Source: Flavobacterium sp. 123
Lineage (GTDB): Bacteria > Bacteroidota > Bacteroidia > Flavobacteriales > Flavobacteriaceae
Length of the DNA stretch: 64,000 nt
Direction of reading: 5' to 3'
Assembly (NCBI RefSeq): GCF_003634825.1
Contig: NZ_RBXD01000001.1
Location: forward strand, 124,001 to 188,000
Shown here: piece after piece, positions 47,544 through 55,999 of the stretch
Position numbering within the stretch: position 1 is the stretch's first letter
How the letters are laid out: each line of letters opens with the position of its first letter
Notes under the pieces: model-generated
Seen by the model: the letters and a program-made list of their open reading frames with translations, nothing else
Database searches by the model: none
Told to the model about the DNA's origin: nothing
Position numbers and translations under genes: made by a program

Positions 47544-48332
47544 ATGGAATATTTAGGCTATTTTGCTTCTATAATTATTGGACTTTCTCTTGGACTTGTT
47601 GGAGGTGGTGGATCCATTTTGACGATTCCTATTTTGGTTTATTTATTCAAAGTAGAGCCAGAACTGGCCACAAGTTATTCTTTATTCATAGTAGGTTCTA
47701 CCGCATTATTTGGCTGTTTAAGCCATTATAAAATGGGGAATCTAAAAATCAAATCGGCGCTTTATTTTGCTATTCCTTCTGTTTTTTCAATTTTGATTAT
47801 TCGAGAAGTGATTTTTCCTAAAATTACAGAAACACTCTTTTCAATTGCGAATTTTCAAGTTTCAAAAAATTTCATGATTATGGTTGTTTTTTCAATACTC
47901 ATGATAACATCGGCAATTTCTATGATTAGAAAAACAAGTCCAAAGCTTAAACTTATAAAAACTAATTATCTTCAACTCTCTATAATAGGTTTCGTTGTAG
48001 GAATCGTAACTGGTTTTCTAGGTGCTGGAGGTGGTTTTTTAATAATTCCAGCCTTACTTTTCTTTGCTAATTTACCTATGAAACAAGCTGTTGGAACGTC
48101 ATTACTCATCATCTTCATAAACTCAAGCATCGGTTTTGGAGGAGATTTGTACATTGGAACACCTATTAATTATCCTTTTTTACTTACCATAACTTGTTTT
48201 GCATTTATCGGAATGATTATAGGAACTAAACTTTCAAAGAAAATAGACGGAAACAAGCTAAAACCTATATTTGGTTGGTTTGTTTTAATAATGGGAATCT
48301 ATATAATTTCTAAAGAAATTTTCTTAAATTAG
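47544..48332 (+). CDS. TauE/SafE-type sulfite/sulfonate exporter
   Basis: This 262-residue membrane protein has about eight transmembrane helices. It carries the two internally repeated family motifs: GGGGSILTIPILVYLF near residue 20 and GAGGGFLIIPALLFF near 158. The family exports sulfite or other small sulfur anions across the inner membrane. It heads a run of seven closely spaced genes for sulfur and thiol chemistry, so sulfite or thiosulfate made by the downstream MBL-rhodanese protein is a reasonable substrate. Confidence 0.9.
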   Translation: MEYLGYFASIIIGLSLGLVGGGGSILTIPILVYLFKVEPELATSYSLFIVGSTALFGCLSHYKMGNLKIKSALYFAIPSVFSILIIREVIFPKITETLFSIANFQVSKNFMIMVVFSILMITSAISMIRKTSPKLKLIKTNYLQLSIIGFVVGIVTGFLGAGGGFLIIPALLFFANLPMKQAVGTSLLIIFINSSIGFGGDLYIGTPINYPFLLTITCFAFIGMIIGTKLSKKIDGNKLKPIFGWFVLIMGIYIISKEIFLN

Positions 48333-48414
48333 ATGCATTAAGTAACTAATATTAAAGTCTTTATAAAAAAAGACCAAATTATCTTTATCTCTCAAAATTA
48401 AAAAGCAAAGAATC

Positions 48415-49830
48415 ATGCAGATAGAACAAATATATACTGGTTGTTTAGCACAAGGTGCTTATTATATCACTTCAGATGGCGAGGCTGCAATTATTGACCC
48501 ACTTCGTGAAGTACAGCCTTATTTAGATCGGTTGGAACGCGATAAAGTGAAGTTAAAATATATTTTTGAAACGCATTTTCATGCTGATTTTGTTTCAGGT
48601 CACATTGATTTAAGTAAAAAAACAAATGCTAAAATTGTGTATGGACCAACTGCTAAACCCGAATTTAAAGCTATTGTTGCCGAAGATAATCAAGTATTTG
48701 AAATTGGTAAAATCAAACTAAAAGTACTGCATACCCCAGGTCATACTATGGAAAGTACAACTTATCTATTGGTAGATGAAAAAGGCAAAGAGCATGCGAT
48801 TTTCTCTGGTGACACATTGTTTATTGGTGATGTAGGAAGACCTGATTTAGCTCAAAAAGCGGCTTCAATGACTAAAGAGGAATTAGCGGCTACTTTATAC
48901 CATTCCTTAAGGAACAAAATAATGACTCTTCCTGATGATGTTATCGTATATCCTGCGCATGGAGCAGGAAGCGCTTGCGGAAAAAACATGAGCAAGGAAA
49001 CCATTTCAACCATCGGGAATCAGAAAGCGACTAATTACGCCTTGAGAGCTAACATGACCGAATCTGAATTTGTAACCGAAGTAACCGAAGGTTTATTACC
49101 TCCTCCTGCATATTTTGGTATGAATGTGGCCATGAATAAAAAGGGATATGAAAGTTTTGAAACTGTTTTAAACCACGGAATGAGAGCAATAAAAGTTGCT
49201 GATTTCGAAAAAATTACTGCTGATTCAGGTGCATTAATTTTGGATACTCGAAAAAATACTATTTTCAGTAAAGGATTTATTCCTCAATCTATAAATATCG
49301 GAATTGATGGCGATTTTGCGCCTTGGGTTGGAGCTTTGGTTGCTGATGTGAAACAGCCTATAATTTTAGTTTCAGAAATTGGACGTGAAGAAGAAACAGT
49401 AACTAGGTTAAGCCGCGTAGGATTTGATAATTTGATTGGACATTTAGACGGTGGTTTCGAAGCTTGGCAAAAAGCGGGACAAGAAACTGACATCATAAAC
49501 CGAATTACTGCTGAACAGTTTTCTAATGAAGTCAAAATTGGTGAAAGCAAAATAATTGACATCCGAAAAGAAAGTGAATATTGTGCTGAACACGTTGAAG
49601 AAGCTTATAATAAACCTTTGGCTAACATCAATGATTGGATAAAAGATATAAATCCTAAAGAACATTTTTACCTCCATTGTGCTGGTGGTTATCGCAGTAT
49701 GATTGCAGCTTCAATTCTTGAAGCTAGAGGTTTTAGAAATTTCACAGAAATAGAAGGTGGCTTTAATGCAATTGCAAAGACAAATATTCCTAAAACCAAT
49801 TTTGTTTGCCAAAGTAAAATTTTAAAATAA
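48415..49830 (+). CDS. MBL-fold persulfide-dioxygenase-like protein with two rhodanese domains
   Basis: This 471-residue cytosolic protein has an N-terminal metallo-beta-lactamase domain (1-250) with the metal site ETHFHADFVSGH (His54, His56, Asp58), HTPGHT and FSGDTLF. Two rhodanese domains follow. The first (about 265-360) has no active-site Cys (VSEIGREEE in that place). The second has the catalytic Cys in LHCAGGYRSM near residue 423. The layout resembles CstB and related persulfide dioxygenase-sulfurtransferases, which oxidise persulfide sulfur to sulfite or thiosulfate. It sits in the TauE operon, in accord with that role. The exact substrate is inferred. Confidence 0.92.
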   Translation: MQIEQIYTGCLAQGAYYITSDGEAAIIDPLREVQPYLDRLERDKVKLKYIFETHFHADFVSGHIDLSKKTNAKIVYGPTAKPEFKAIVAEDNQVFEIGKIKLKVLHTPGHTMESTTYLLVDEKGKEHAIFSGDTLFIGDVGRPDLAQKAASMTKEELAATLYHSLRNKIMTLPDDVIVYPAHGAGSACGKNMSKETISTIGNQKATNYALRANMTESEFVTEVTEGLLPPPAYFGMNVAMNKKGYESFETVLNHGMRAIKVADFEKITADSGALILDTRKNTIFSKGFIPQSINIGIDGDFAPWVGALVADVKQPIILVSEIGREEETVTRLSRVGFDNLIGHLDGGFEAWQKAGQETDIINRITAEQFSNEVKIGESKIIDIRKESEYCAEHVEEAYNKPLANINDWIKDINPKEHFYLHCAGGYRSMIAASILEARGFRNFTEIEGGFNAIAKTNIPKTNFVCQSKILK

Positions 49831-49854
49831 GTAACCCAATAATTCCAATATATT

Positions 49855-50058
49855 ATGAAAAAAAATATAGGTTTATCAGACAAAATTGTTCGCATTGCTT
49901 TAGCAATTGTAATTGCTGTTTTATATTATACCAATACAATTAATGGAACAATAGCGATTATTTTAGGCGCTTTTGCAGTTATTTTATTGCTAACGAGTTT
50001 TATTAATTTTTGCCCATTGTATTTGCCTTTTGGAATTTCAACACGAAAAAAAGTTTAA
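49855..50058 (+). CDS. Small DUF2892 (YgaP-like) membrane protein
   Basis: This 67-residue protein begins MKKNIGLSDKIVRIALAI and has two transmembrane helices, ending near FCPLYLPFGIST, the usual DUF2892 pattern. The same domain is fused to rhodanese in YgaP. It follows the MBL-rhodanese gene by 24 bp. A supporting role in sulfide or sulfane-sulfur movement at the membrane is likely but unproven. Confidence 0.88.
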   Translation: MKKNIGLSDKIVRIALAIVIAVLYYTNTINGTIAIILGAFAVILLLTSFINFCPLYLPFGISTRKKV

Positions 50059-50061
50059 AGA

Positions 50062-50898
50062 ATGAATGATAAAGAATGCTGTGTAGCTTCACATGAAAAT
50101 CCTTTGGATCAAAACTACTGGGATGCACAATACAAAACTAAAACAACCGGTTGGGACTTAGGACAAATCTCGCCTCCAATCAAACTTTTTATTGACTCTT
50201 TAAAGGATAAAAGTTGCGCTATACTGATTCCTGGTTGCGGTAATTCCTATGAAGCTGAATACCTAGTTAATCAAGGATTTACAAACGTTACCGTTATTGA
50301 TATTGCTCCTACTTTAGTAGATAATCTAAAAACAAAATTTGCTGGTAATCCAAATATTAAAGTGATTTTAGGTGATTTTTTTGAACATAAAGGCAATTAT
50401 GATTTGATTATTGAACAAACATTTTTCTGTGCATTGCCTCCAACTATGCGTCAAAAATACGTTTGGAAAATGCATCAGCTTTTAAGAGATTCTGGAAAAA
50501 TTGTTGGCTTATTATTTAATAAAATTTTTGAAAGCGGTCCTCCTTTTGGAGGTAGTAAAGCAGAATACGTCTCATTATTTAAAGATGCTTTTTATTTAAC
50601 GAGTATGGAAATTTGCACTAATTCAATCGCTCCAAGAGCTAATGCAGAACTTTTTATTGAGTTAACAAAAAACCCAAAATCAATAGTTAACCTTTATGAA
50701 TTGGAAGGAATTACGTGTAGCGGTTGTATGGACAGTATTACAAAATTGATTTCAGATTCAAGTGGTGTACGCAATGTTAGCATGAATACAAGCTTTTCAG
50801 AGCTATTGATCGTTAGTGAAAAAGAAATTGACTTAAGTGATTTACAGCAAGTTATTTCTTATGATCAAAAATATAAAATAAACAAAATCAATGCCTAA
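50062..50898 (+). CDS. TPMT-like SAM methyltransferase fused to an HMA-like domain
   Basis: Residues 1-205 form a Rossmann methyltransferase of the thiopurine S-methyltransferase type, with the SAM-binding loop LIPGCGNSYEAEYL (55-68) and IIEQTFFCALPP (116-127). Residues ~211-278 resemble a heavy-metal-associated (HMA) domain with the Cys pair GITCSGCMDSI (Cys219, Cys222). A further Cys pair lies at residues 6-7 (KECCVAS). TPMT-type enzymes methylate thiols, selenium or tellurium compounds. The fusion to a metal-binding module in a sulfur operon suggests methylation of a metal- or sulfide-linked species. It starts 3 bp after DUF2892 and overlaps the next gene by 8 bp if that begins at 50891. 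Confidence 0.85.
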   Translation: MNDKECCVASHENPLDQNYWDAQYKTKTTGWDLGQISPPIKLFIDSLKDKSCAILIPGCGNSYEAEYLVNQGFTNVTVIDIAPTLVDNLKTKFAGNPNIKVILGDFFEHKGNYDLIIEQTFFCALPPTMRQKYVWKMHQLLRDSGKIVGLLFNKIFESGPPFGGSKAEYVSLFKDAFYLTSMEICTNSIAPRANAELFIELTKNPKSIVNLYELEGITCSGCMDSITKLISDSSGVRNVSMNTSFSELLIVSEKEIDLSDLQQVISYDQKYKINKINA

Positions 50899-51106
50899 CA
50901 TGAAAGAATTGTTGTTGAAAAATTGGCATGTTATGCGATGGATTCGTTTGGCTTTTGCTTTATTTCTTTTTAGCCAAGCGTACATTTTAAAGGAATGGAT
51001 GTTCGTTGCATTTGGTTTATTTTTCTTGTTTCAAGTAATTTTTAATTTTGGTTGTGGTGCGAATGGTTGTGCTCTACCAAACAAAAAATATAGAAAAAAT
51101 GAATAA
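50891..51106 (+). CDS. Small cysteine-containing membrane protein of the sulfur operon
   Basis: This 71-residue protein has a hydrophobic centre with two likely transmembrane helices (about 17-32 and 36-52) and a short Cys-containing tail FGCGANGCALP. It resembles DUF2892-like small membrane proteins, but the match is weaker than for the gene at 49855. The ATG at 50891 overlaps the methyltransferase by 8 bp; the ATG at 50900 (MKELLLKNW) would sit 1 bp after its stop and is equally possible. The two Cys residues suggest a thiol or sulfur role. Confidence 0.7.
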   Translation: MPNMKELLLKNWHVMRWIRLAFALFLFSQAYILKEWMFVAFGLFFLFQVIFNFGCGANGCALPNKKYRKNE

Positions 51107-51398
51107 CTTTAATCAAATTATAAAATCAGAAAAACCAGTTTTGGTTGATTTTTTTGCTACTTGGTGTGGTCCTTGCCAAATGTTGAGCCCAATATTAAAA
51201 CAAGTAAAAGATAGTTTAGGAGATCGTGTTTCAATTATAAAAATTGATGTTGACAAAAATCAGCTCATCGCATCACAATACCAAGTTCGAGGCGTTCCTA
51301 CTATGATTTTATTTCAAAATGGGAAACAATTATGGAGACAATCTGGTGTTGTCTCAAAAGAAGATTTAATCAAAACTATTGTCGAAAAAAGCAACTAA
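51099..51398 (+). CDS. Thioredoxin
   Basis: This 99-residue cytosolic thioredoxin has the active site WCGPC in FFATWCGPCQML and the cis-proline loop RGVPTMILF. The frame opens at 51048, but that extension lies inside the previous gene and is unlike thioredoxin; the ATG at 51099 (MNNFNQIIK) gives the standard length and overlaps the previous stop by 8 bp. In this operon it probably reduces disulfides or persulfides made by the MBL-rhodanese protein. Confidence 0.95.
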   Translation: MNNFNQIIKSEKPVLVDFFATWCGPCQMLSPILKQVKDSLGDRVSIIKIDVDKNQLIASQYQVRGVPTMILFQNGKQLWRQSGVVSKEDLIKTIVEKSN

Positions 51399-51595
51399 TG
51401 TCATCTAAAAAAACTTTTTTTATTACTCTTATTGGAGTATTTATAGGACTTTTTATGGGGTATTTATACTACTATTTCATCGGTTGCTCAACTGGAACCT
51501 GCCCTATTACATCAAGACCTTTAAACGCGTCTTTATATGGTGGAGTGATGGGTGGATTACTCTTTAATATGTTTACCAGCAAAAAGACCAAGTAA
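51398..51595 (+). CDS. Small membrane protein, DUF6132-like, 65 residues
   Basis: The ATG overlaps the thioredoxin stop by one base (TAATG). The protein has one clear transmembrane helix near the N-terminus (residues 7-29) and a second weaker one near the C-terminus, joined by FIGCSTGTCPITSRP with two Cys residues. It resembles DUF6132-type proteins seen beside YgaP and rhodanese genes. I cannot assign a function beyond a membrane thiol role. It ends the sulfur operon; the 275 bp after it hold no gene I can support. Confidence 0.75.
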   Translation: MSSKKTFFITLIGVFIGLFMGYLYYYFIGCSTGTCPITSRPLNASLYGGVMGGLLFNMFTSKKTK

Positions 51596-51870
51596 AATTA
51601 TATTTTATTTATATAAAGAAACAAAATTTGCGTTTCTATTCAACAAAACTCGATTAAAGACATAAATATCATGTTTAAATCAATTTATATTTATTATCTT
51701 TAATTTGAGAAAAAAAAATAAATAAAATTAGCACTCCTTAAATTATATTTCCAATTAGATATTGCTGTACAACTTTTTATAACCTACTAAAACATGGTAT
51801 CAAAAATATTTAAATATAAAAATGGAAACTAATTGTGCTCCTGAAAAAAAACTGAAATCTACCCCAGATC

Positions 51871-52464
51871 ATGAAAAAATTAGTTTTAATAATTTTAATA
51901 ACTCTTTCAACTACAACATTTGCCCAGAATGACAAAGAACATTATGTAGCATTTTCAGCAGCAGTTGATATTAAAAATTTACTTGTTGGAAGTTATCCCA
52001 CCGACAATAAAAGTGCTTTAGATTATTTTCTTCAATTTTCTTTGGTTTCAAATAATATTGAAGTCAACATTGGTTATGAACGTTTCCAAAGAGTTCAATT
52101 TAGTAAAAACACAGTCGGAATTGGGTACCATTTTCCATTATACCTCAACATAGGTAGCAAAGAATTAAAATTTGTGTTTATCCCATCAGCAGAACCTACC
52201 ATAATCAATAGATGGGGAACCTGGGGAGGAGGACTTTCTTACGAACAAAAAAGTTCACATTTATCCCTTGGCGCAAACTTAGCGCTACGTATTAATTTAT
52301 CTGATAAAATAGCTTTAGAATACTTATTCAATGCTTTGCCAAGAATAGATATTCACGGAAAATACGACAATAATAACTGGGGAAACAGAGCCAGTACAGA
52401 AGGTGTACCAATTGTAGGTAGTAATTATTTTAAATTAATCTATAAAATCAGTAGAGCTTATTAA
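51871..52464 (+). CDS. Hypothetical exported outer-membrane-like beta protein
   Basis: This 197-residue protein has a signal peptide (1-19, TTTFAQ) and then alternating hydrophobic strands such as VEVNIGYERF-like and KNTVGIGYHFPLYLNIG segments, ending in an aromatic residue (SRAY). This suggests a small 8-stranded outer-membrane barrel. I recognise no family. The upstream gap of 275 bp contains AT-rich DNA without a clear promoter. It is followed by a strong terminator, so it is monocistronic. Confidence 0.65.
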   Translation: MKKLVLIILITLSTTTFAQNDKEHYVAFSAAVDIKNLLVGSYPTDNKSALDYFLQFSLVSNNIEVNIGYERFQRVQFSKNTVGIGYHFPLYLNIGSKELKFVFIPSAEPTIINRWGTWGGGLSYEQKSSHLSLGANLALRINLSDKIALEYLFNALPRIDIHGKYDNNNWGNRASTEGVPIVGSNYFKLIYKISRAY

Positions 52465-52504
52465 GCGCAAAAGAGATACAAATAAAACAATACTTTATAA
52501 AAAT

Positions 52505-52540
52505 CAAAAACAGACACTGAATTAATTTAGTGTCTGTTTT
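52505..52540. terminator. Bidirectional intrinsic terminator
   Basis: AAAAACAGACACT pairs with AGTGTCTGTTTTT around a 10-nt loop, between the convergent outer-membrane-like gene and ytxJ. Confidence 0.9.
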
Positions 52541-52574
52541 TTTATTGAAAATAGAAAAAATATAACTTTATGTT

Positions 52575-52964
52575 TTAAAATTTACCTTTTAATTCTAAAG
52601 CATCTATTTCACTATGAGATGCATCATAAATGGATTTACCATCCTTAATTAATACTAACTGTGGAGATTGATGCACAACCTGAAATCTGCTTGCAATTTC
52701 ATTTGAAACATCACGATAAGAAATCAAGTCTAGAAAATAAGTGTCAACTTCATCCATCAAATTAAATTCATTTTCAAATTGTTTCAAAGCCATTCTGCTC
52801 ACACTACAACGCGTACTGTGCTTAAATACCACCACTGGTTTTTCGGCAGAATCTTGAATAATTTGATTCAGTTGACCTAAGTCTGTCAAATCAATCCATT
52901 TTATATTACTCTTAGAATCATTTGGCTTTTCAGAATTGCCAAAAAAAGAATTAAACATGCTCAT
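52575..52964 (-). CDS. ytxJ: YtxJ, bacillithiol-linked monothiol thioredoxin-like protein
   Basis: This protein of about 129 residues has a thioredoxin-like fold with a single cysteine in the active-site loop (STRCSVSRMALKQF) and a conserved cis-Pro region HQSPQLVLIKDG, matching YtxJ/DUF2847. The family is thought to act as a bacilliredoxin that removes bacillithiol from protein thiols. The frame opens at 53006, but the ATG at 52964 (MSMFNSFFG) or 52958 matches the usual family start. No promoter spacing decides between them. Confidence 0.88.
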   Translation of the reverse strand: MSMFNSFFGNSEKPNDSKSNIKWIDLTDLGQLNQIIQDSAEKPVVVFKHSTRCSVSRMALKQFENEFNLMDEVDTYFLDLISYRDVSNEIASRFQVVHQSPQLVLIKDGKSIYDASHSEIDALELKGKF

Positions 52965-53062
52965 TTGTCTTGTTTTTGTTTGTTTTTTTATCTGTAAAGC
53001 TTTCAATTCCAGTCATTTTGTCGTAACTTTAAAGTATGGAATATGAATTGCTTACTGGTTAG

Positions 53063-53070
53063 CAAAGTTA
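53063..53070 (-). promoter_or_regulatory. Bacteroidota -7 element TAACTTTG for ytxJ
   Basis: On the minus strand the bases read TAACTTTG, about 100 bp before the preferred ytxJ start and in the divergent gap with clpB. The -33 element is not clear. Confidence 0.4.
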
Positions 53071-53109
53071 GTTATTTAAACCTAAATAATAATCTTAAAA
53101 ACTATAATC

Positions 53110-55713
53110 ATGAACATCAATAAATTTACTATCAAATCGCAAGAAGCCATTCAACACTCCCAGCAATTAGCTCAGAGTTTTGGACAGCAACAAATAGAAA
53201 ATGAGCATATTTTCAAAGCTATTTTTGAAGTTGATGAAAATGTTGCACCTTTTATATTAAAAAAACTAAATGTAAATGTGCCTTTATTTGAACAAGTATT
53301 AGATAGCACCATACAAAGTTTTCCAAAAGTTTCCGGTGGTGAAATAATGCTTTCCCGTACTGCAAACACCACCTTAAATGAAGCGGAGATTATTGCAAAA
53401 AAAATGAACGATGAGTTTGTTTCTATCGAACATTTAATTCTGGCTATTTTTGCTTCAAAAAGTAAAGTTGCACAAATATTAAAAGATCAAGGCGTAACCG
53501 AAAAAGGGCTTAAAGCAGCTATCGACGAATTGCGAAAAGGAGAAAGAGTAACTTCTGCATCAGCCGAAGAAACCTATAATTCTTTAAACAAATATGCTAA
53601 AAATCTTAACGAGTTAGCCAGAACCGGAAAACTAGATCCTGTTATTGGTCGTGACGAAGAGATTCGTCGGGTGCTTCAAATTCTTACCCGAAGAACCAAA
53701 AATAATCCAATGCTTGTTGGAGAACCCGGTGTTGGTAAAACAGCCATTGCCGAAGGTTTAGCGCATCGTATCGTAGATGGTGACGTTCCTGAAAACTTAA
53801 AGGACAAAATTGTTTTTTCTCTAGATATGGGGGCTTTGATTGCTGGTGCAAAGTACAAAGGGGAATTTGAAGAACGTCTGAAATCAGTAGTTAAAGAAGT
53901 GACTTCTGCCGAAGGGGATATTGTCCTATTCATTGACGAAATCCACACATTAGTTGGTGCTGGTGGTGGCGAAGGAGCTATGGATGCTGCAAATATCTTA
54001 AAACCAGCTTTGGCTCGTGGTGAATTGCGCGCCATTGGTGCAACCACATTAGATGAATACCAAAAATATTTTGAAAAAGACAAAGCACTCGAAAGACGTT
54101 TCCAAAAAGTAATGGTGGAAGAACCTGATACAGAAAGTGCTGTTTCTATTTTGCGTGGTATCAAAGAAAAATATGAAACTCACCATAAAGTTCAAATCAA
54201 AGATGAAGCTATTATTGCTGCTGTAGAATTGTCACAACGTTATATTACCAATCGTTTTCTTCCAGATAAAGCTATTGATTTAATGGATGAAGCAGCATCA
54301 AAATTGCGTATGGAAATCAATTCAAAACCAGAAGAATTAGATGTTTTGGATCGAAAAATAATGCAATTGGAAATTGAGATAGAAGCTATTAAAAGAGAAA
54401 AAGACGAAAGTAAACTCAAAGTTTTAGGACTAGATTTAGCCAATCTTAAAGAAGATCGAAATGAAATTTATGCGAAATGGAAATCGGAGAAAGATGTAGT
54501 TGATAATATACAAGCCGTTAAAACTGAAATTGAAGATTTCAAATACGAAGCAGAACGCGCAGAACGTGATGGTGACTACGGAAAAGTAGCTGAAATTCGT
54601 TATGGAAAAATTAAAGAAGCACAAGAACGATTAGATGTCTTATTAAAACAATTACAAGAAAATCAATCTGGAACTTCTCTGATAAAAGAAGAAGTTACCC
54701 GAGAAGACATTGCCGAAGTAGTAGCGAAATGGACTGGAATACCTGTTGTGAAAATGCTTCAGGGCGAAAGAGAAAAACTACTTAGACTTGAAGACGAATT
54801 GCATCACAGAGTTGTGGGTCAGGAAGAAGCTATTGAAGCCGTGAGTGATGCTGTACGCAGAAGCCGTGCAGGATTGCAGGATATGAAAAAACCGGTGGGA
54901 ACCTTCTTATTCCTTGGAACTACTGGAGTTGGAAAAACAGAATTAGCCAAAGCATTAGCAGAATACCTTTTTGACGATGAAAATGCAATGACGCGTATTG
55001 ATATGAGTGAATACCAAGAACGCCACAGCGTAAGCCGATTAGTTGGTGCGCCTCCGGGATATGTAGGTTATGATGAAGGTGGACAATTGACCGAAGCGGT
55101 TCGTAGAAAACCATATTCTGTTATTTTATTAGACGAAATTGAAAAAGCACATCCAGATACTTTTAATATTTTATTACAAGTATTAGATGAAGGACGTTTG
55201 ACTGATAACAAAGGACGTTTGGCTGATTTCAAAAACACAATCATCATTATGACTTCTAATATGGGAAGCCAGATTATTCAAGAAAAATTTGAAAATTTAA
55301 AAGGCGGAATTGAAGCTGCTACAGAAGCTGCTAAAATAGAAGTTTTAGGTTTATTGAAACAAACCGTGCGACCTGAGTTTATTAATCGTATTGATGAAAT
55401 TGTAATGTTTACGCCGCTTACTAATGCTAATATTGCTCAAATTGTAGGTTTGCAATTGAAAAGTGTTACTAAAATGCTTGCTCAACAGGGCATTACTATG
55501 GATGCAACTCCAGAAGCAATTGCTTATCTATCTGAAAAAGGATACGATCCACAATTTGGTGCAAGACCCGTAAAACGTGTAATACAAAGAGATGTTTTAA
55601 ATAAGTTATCCAAAGAGATATTAGCCGGACATATAAAAACCGAAAGTATTATTCTTTTGGATGCTTTTGATGGTGAATTAGTATTTAGAAATCAAAGTGA
55701 ATTGATCTCTTAA
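53110..55713 (+). CDS. clpB: ClpB disaggregase
   Basis: This 867-residue Hsp100 chaperone has an N-domain (1-145). NBD1 has GEPGVGKTA near residue 205 and [12 protein letters not shown] near 277. A coiled-coil M-domain (about 400-530) follows, then NBD2 with [12 protein letters not shown] near 605 and [11 protein letters not shown]. The M-domain length and the absence of a ClpP-binding loop point to ClpB rather than ClpA or ClpC. It works with DnaK to dissolve protein aggregates. No heat-shock operator is obvious in the 103-bp divergent gap upstream. Confidence 0.97.
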   Translation: MNINKFTIKSQEAIQHSQQLAQSFGQQQIENEHIFKAIFEVDENVAPFILKKLNVNVPLFEQVLDSTIQSFPKVSGGEIMLSRTANTTLNEAEIIAKKMNDEFVSIEHLILAIFASKSKVAQILKDQGVTEKGLKAAIDELRKGERVTSASAEETYNSLNKYAKNLNELARTGKLDPVIGRDEEIRRVLQILTRRTKNNPMLVGEPGVGKTAIAEGLAHRIVDGDVPENLKDKIVFSLDMGALIAGAKYKGEFEERLKSVVKEVTSAEGDIVLFIDEIHTLVGAGGGEGAMDAANILKPALARGELRAIGATTLDEYQKYFEKDKALERRFQKVMVEEPDTESAVSILRGIKEKYETHHKVQIKDEAIIAAVELSQRYITNRFLPDKAIDLMDEAASKLRMEINSKPEELDVLDRKIMQLEIEIEAIKREKDESKLKVLGLDLANLKEDRNEIYAKWKSEKDVVDNIQAVKTEIEDFKYEAERAERDGDYGKVAEIRYGKIKEAQERLDVLLKQLQENQSGTSLIKEEVTREDIAEVVAKWTGIPVVKMLQGEREKLLRLEDELHHRVVGQEEAIEAVSDAVRRSRAGLQDMKKPVGTFLFLGTTGVGKTELAKALAEYLFDDENAMTRIDMSEYQERHSVSRLVGAPPGYVGYDEGGQLTEAVRRKPYSVILLDEIEKAHPDTFNILLQVLDEGRLTDNKGRLADFKNTIIIMTSNMGSQIIQEKFENLKGGIEAATEAAKIEVLGLLKQTVRPEFINRIDEIVMFTPLTNANIAQIVGLQLKSVTKMLAQQGITMDATPEAIAYLSEKGYDPQFGARPVKRVIQRDVLNKLSKEILAGHIKTESIILLDAFDGELVFRNQSELIS

Positions 55714-55741
55714 AATAGGTATTCAAAGACCTTAATTTAAC

Positions 55742-55778
55742 AAAAAACCGAAAAAAATATATTTTTTTTCGGTTTTTT
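55742..55778 (+). terminator. Intrinsic terminator after clpB
   Basis: AAAAAACCGAAAAAAA pairs with TTTTTTTCGGTTTTTT around a short AT loop, followed directly by the trp promoter. Confidence 0.85.
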
Positions 55779-55781
55779 ATA

Positions 55782-55812
55782 TTTGAATAATCGAATATCA
55801 TTTATATATTTG
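55782..55812 (+). promoter_or_regulatory. Canonical trp operon promoter TTTG-N19-TATATTTG
   Basis: TTTG at 55782-55785 and TATATTTG at 55805-55812 are 19 bp apart, identical in layout to the tRNA-Tyr promoter. The leader ATG at 55830 lies 18 bp downstream, so the transcript is short-leadered. Confidence 0.85.
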
Positions 55813-55829
55813 TTGCATCAAAAAACAAC

Positions 55830-55886
55830 ATGAAAACAATTACAAACAATACTTGGTGGTGGAACAATTTACGTCAGTCGTCGTGA
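55830..55886 (+). CDS. trpL: Trp operon leader peptide with three tandem Trp codons
   Basis: The 18-residue frame reads MKTITNNTWWWNNLRQSS and ends at TGA 55884-55886. Three consecutive TGG codons lie at 55854-55862. It sits 18 bp after the trp promoter and before a terminator and trpE. The run of Trp codons makes it a tryptophan-sensing leader peptide: ribosome stalling here when tRNA-Trp is uncharged should favour the antiterminator described separately. Confidence 0.92.
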   Translation: MKTITNNTWWWNNLRQSS

Positions 55887-55955
55887 ACAAAGCTCCTATA
55901 GTATTAGTAAACTATAAATATAAAAGGCTTGTCATCACGACAAGTCTTTTTTTTT
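55880..55955 (+). promoter_or_regulatory. Trp attenuator: terminator and competing antiterminator
   Basis: The terminator is GGCTTGTC (55926-55933) paired with GACAAGTCT (55939-55947) around ATCAC, followed by a T run. The competing helix pairs 55880-55886 (GTCGTGA) with 55935-55941 (TCACGAC), and ACAA with GC (55887-55893) with GCTTGT (55927-55932), with small bulges. The antiterminator starts at the leader stop codon. A ribosome stalled on the Trp codons would leave it free, and one at the stop codon would cover it. A small hairpin (TATAGT/ACTATA, 55897-55916) lies between. Confidence 0.85.
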
Positions 55956-55999
55956 GTTCCATTTATTAATAAGTACACAACTTTAAATTATATACTAAA

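Noticed and set aside
51822..51935. Short frame starting METNCAPEKK upstream of the exported protein gene
   Set aside because: It overlaps the start and signal peptide of the 51871-52464 gene in another frame and becomes Asn/Phe-rich noise after the first residues.
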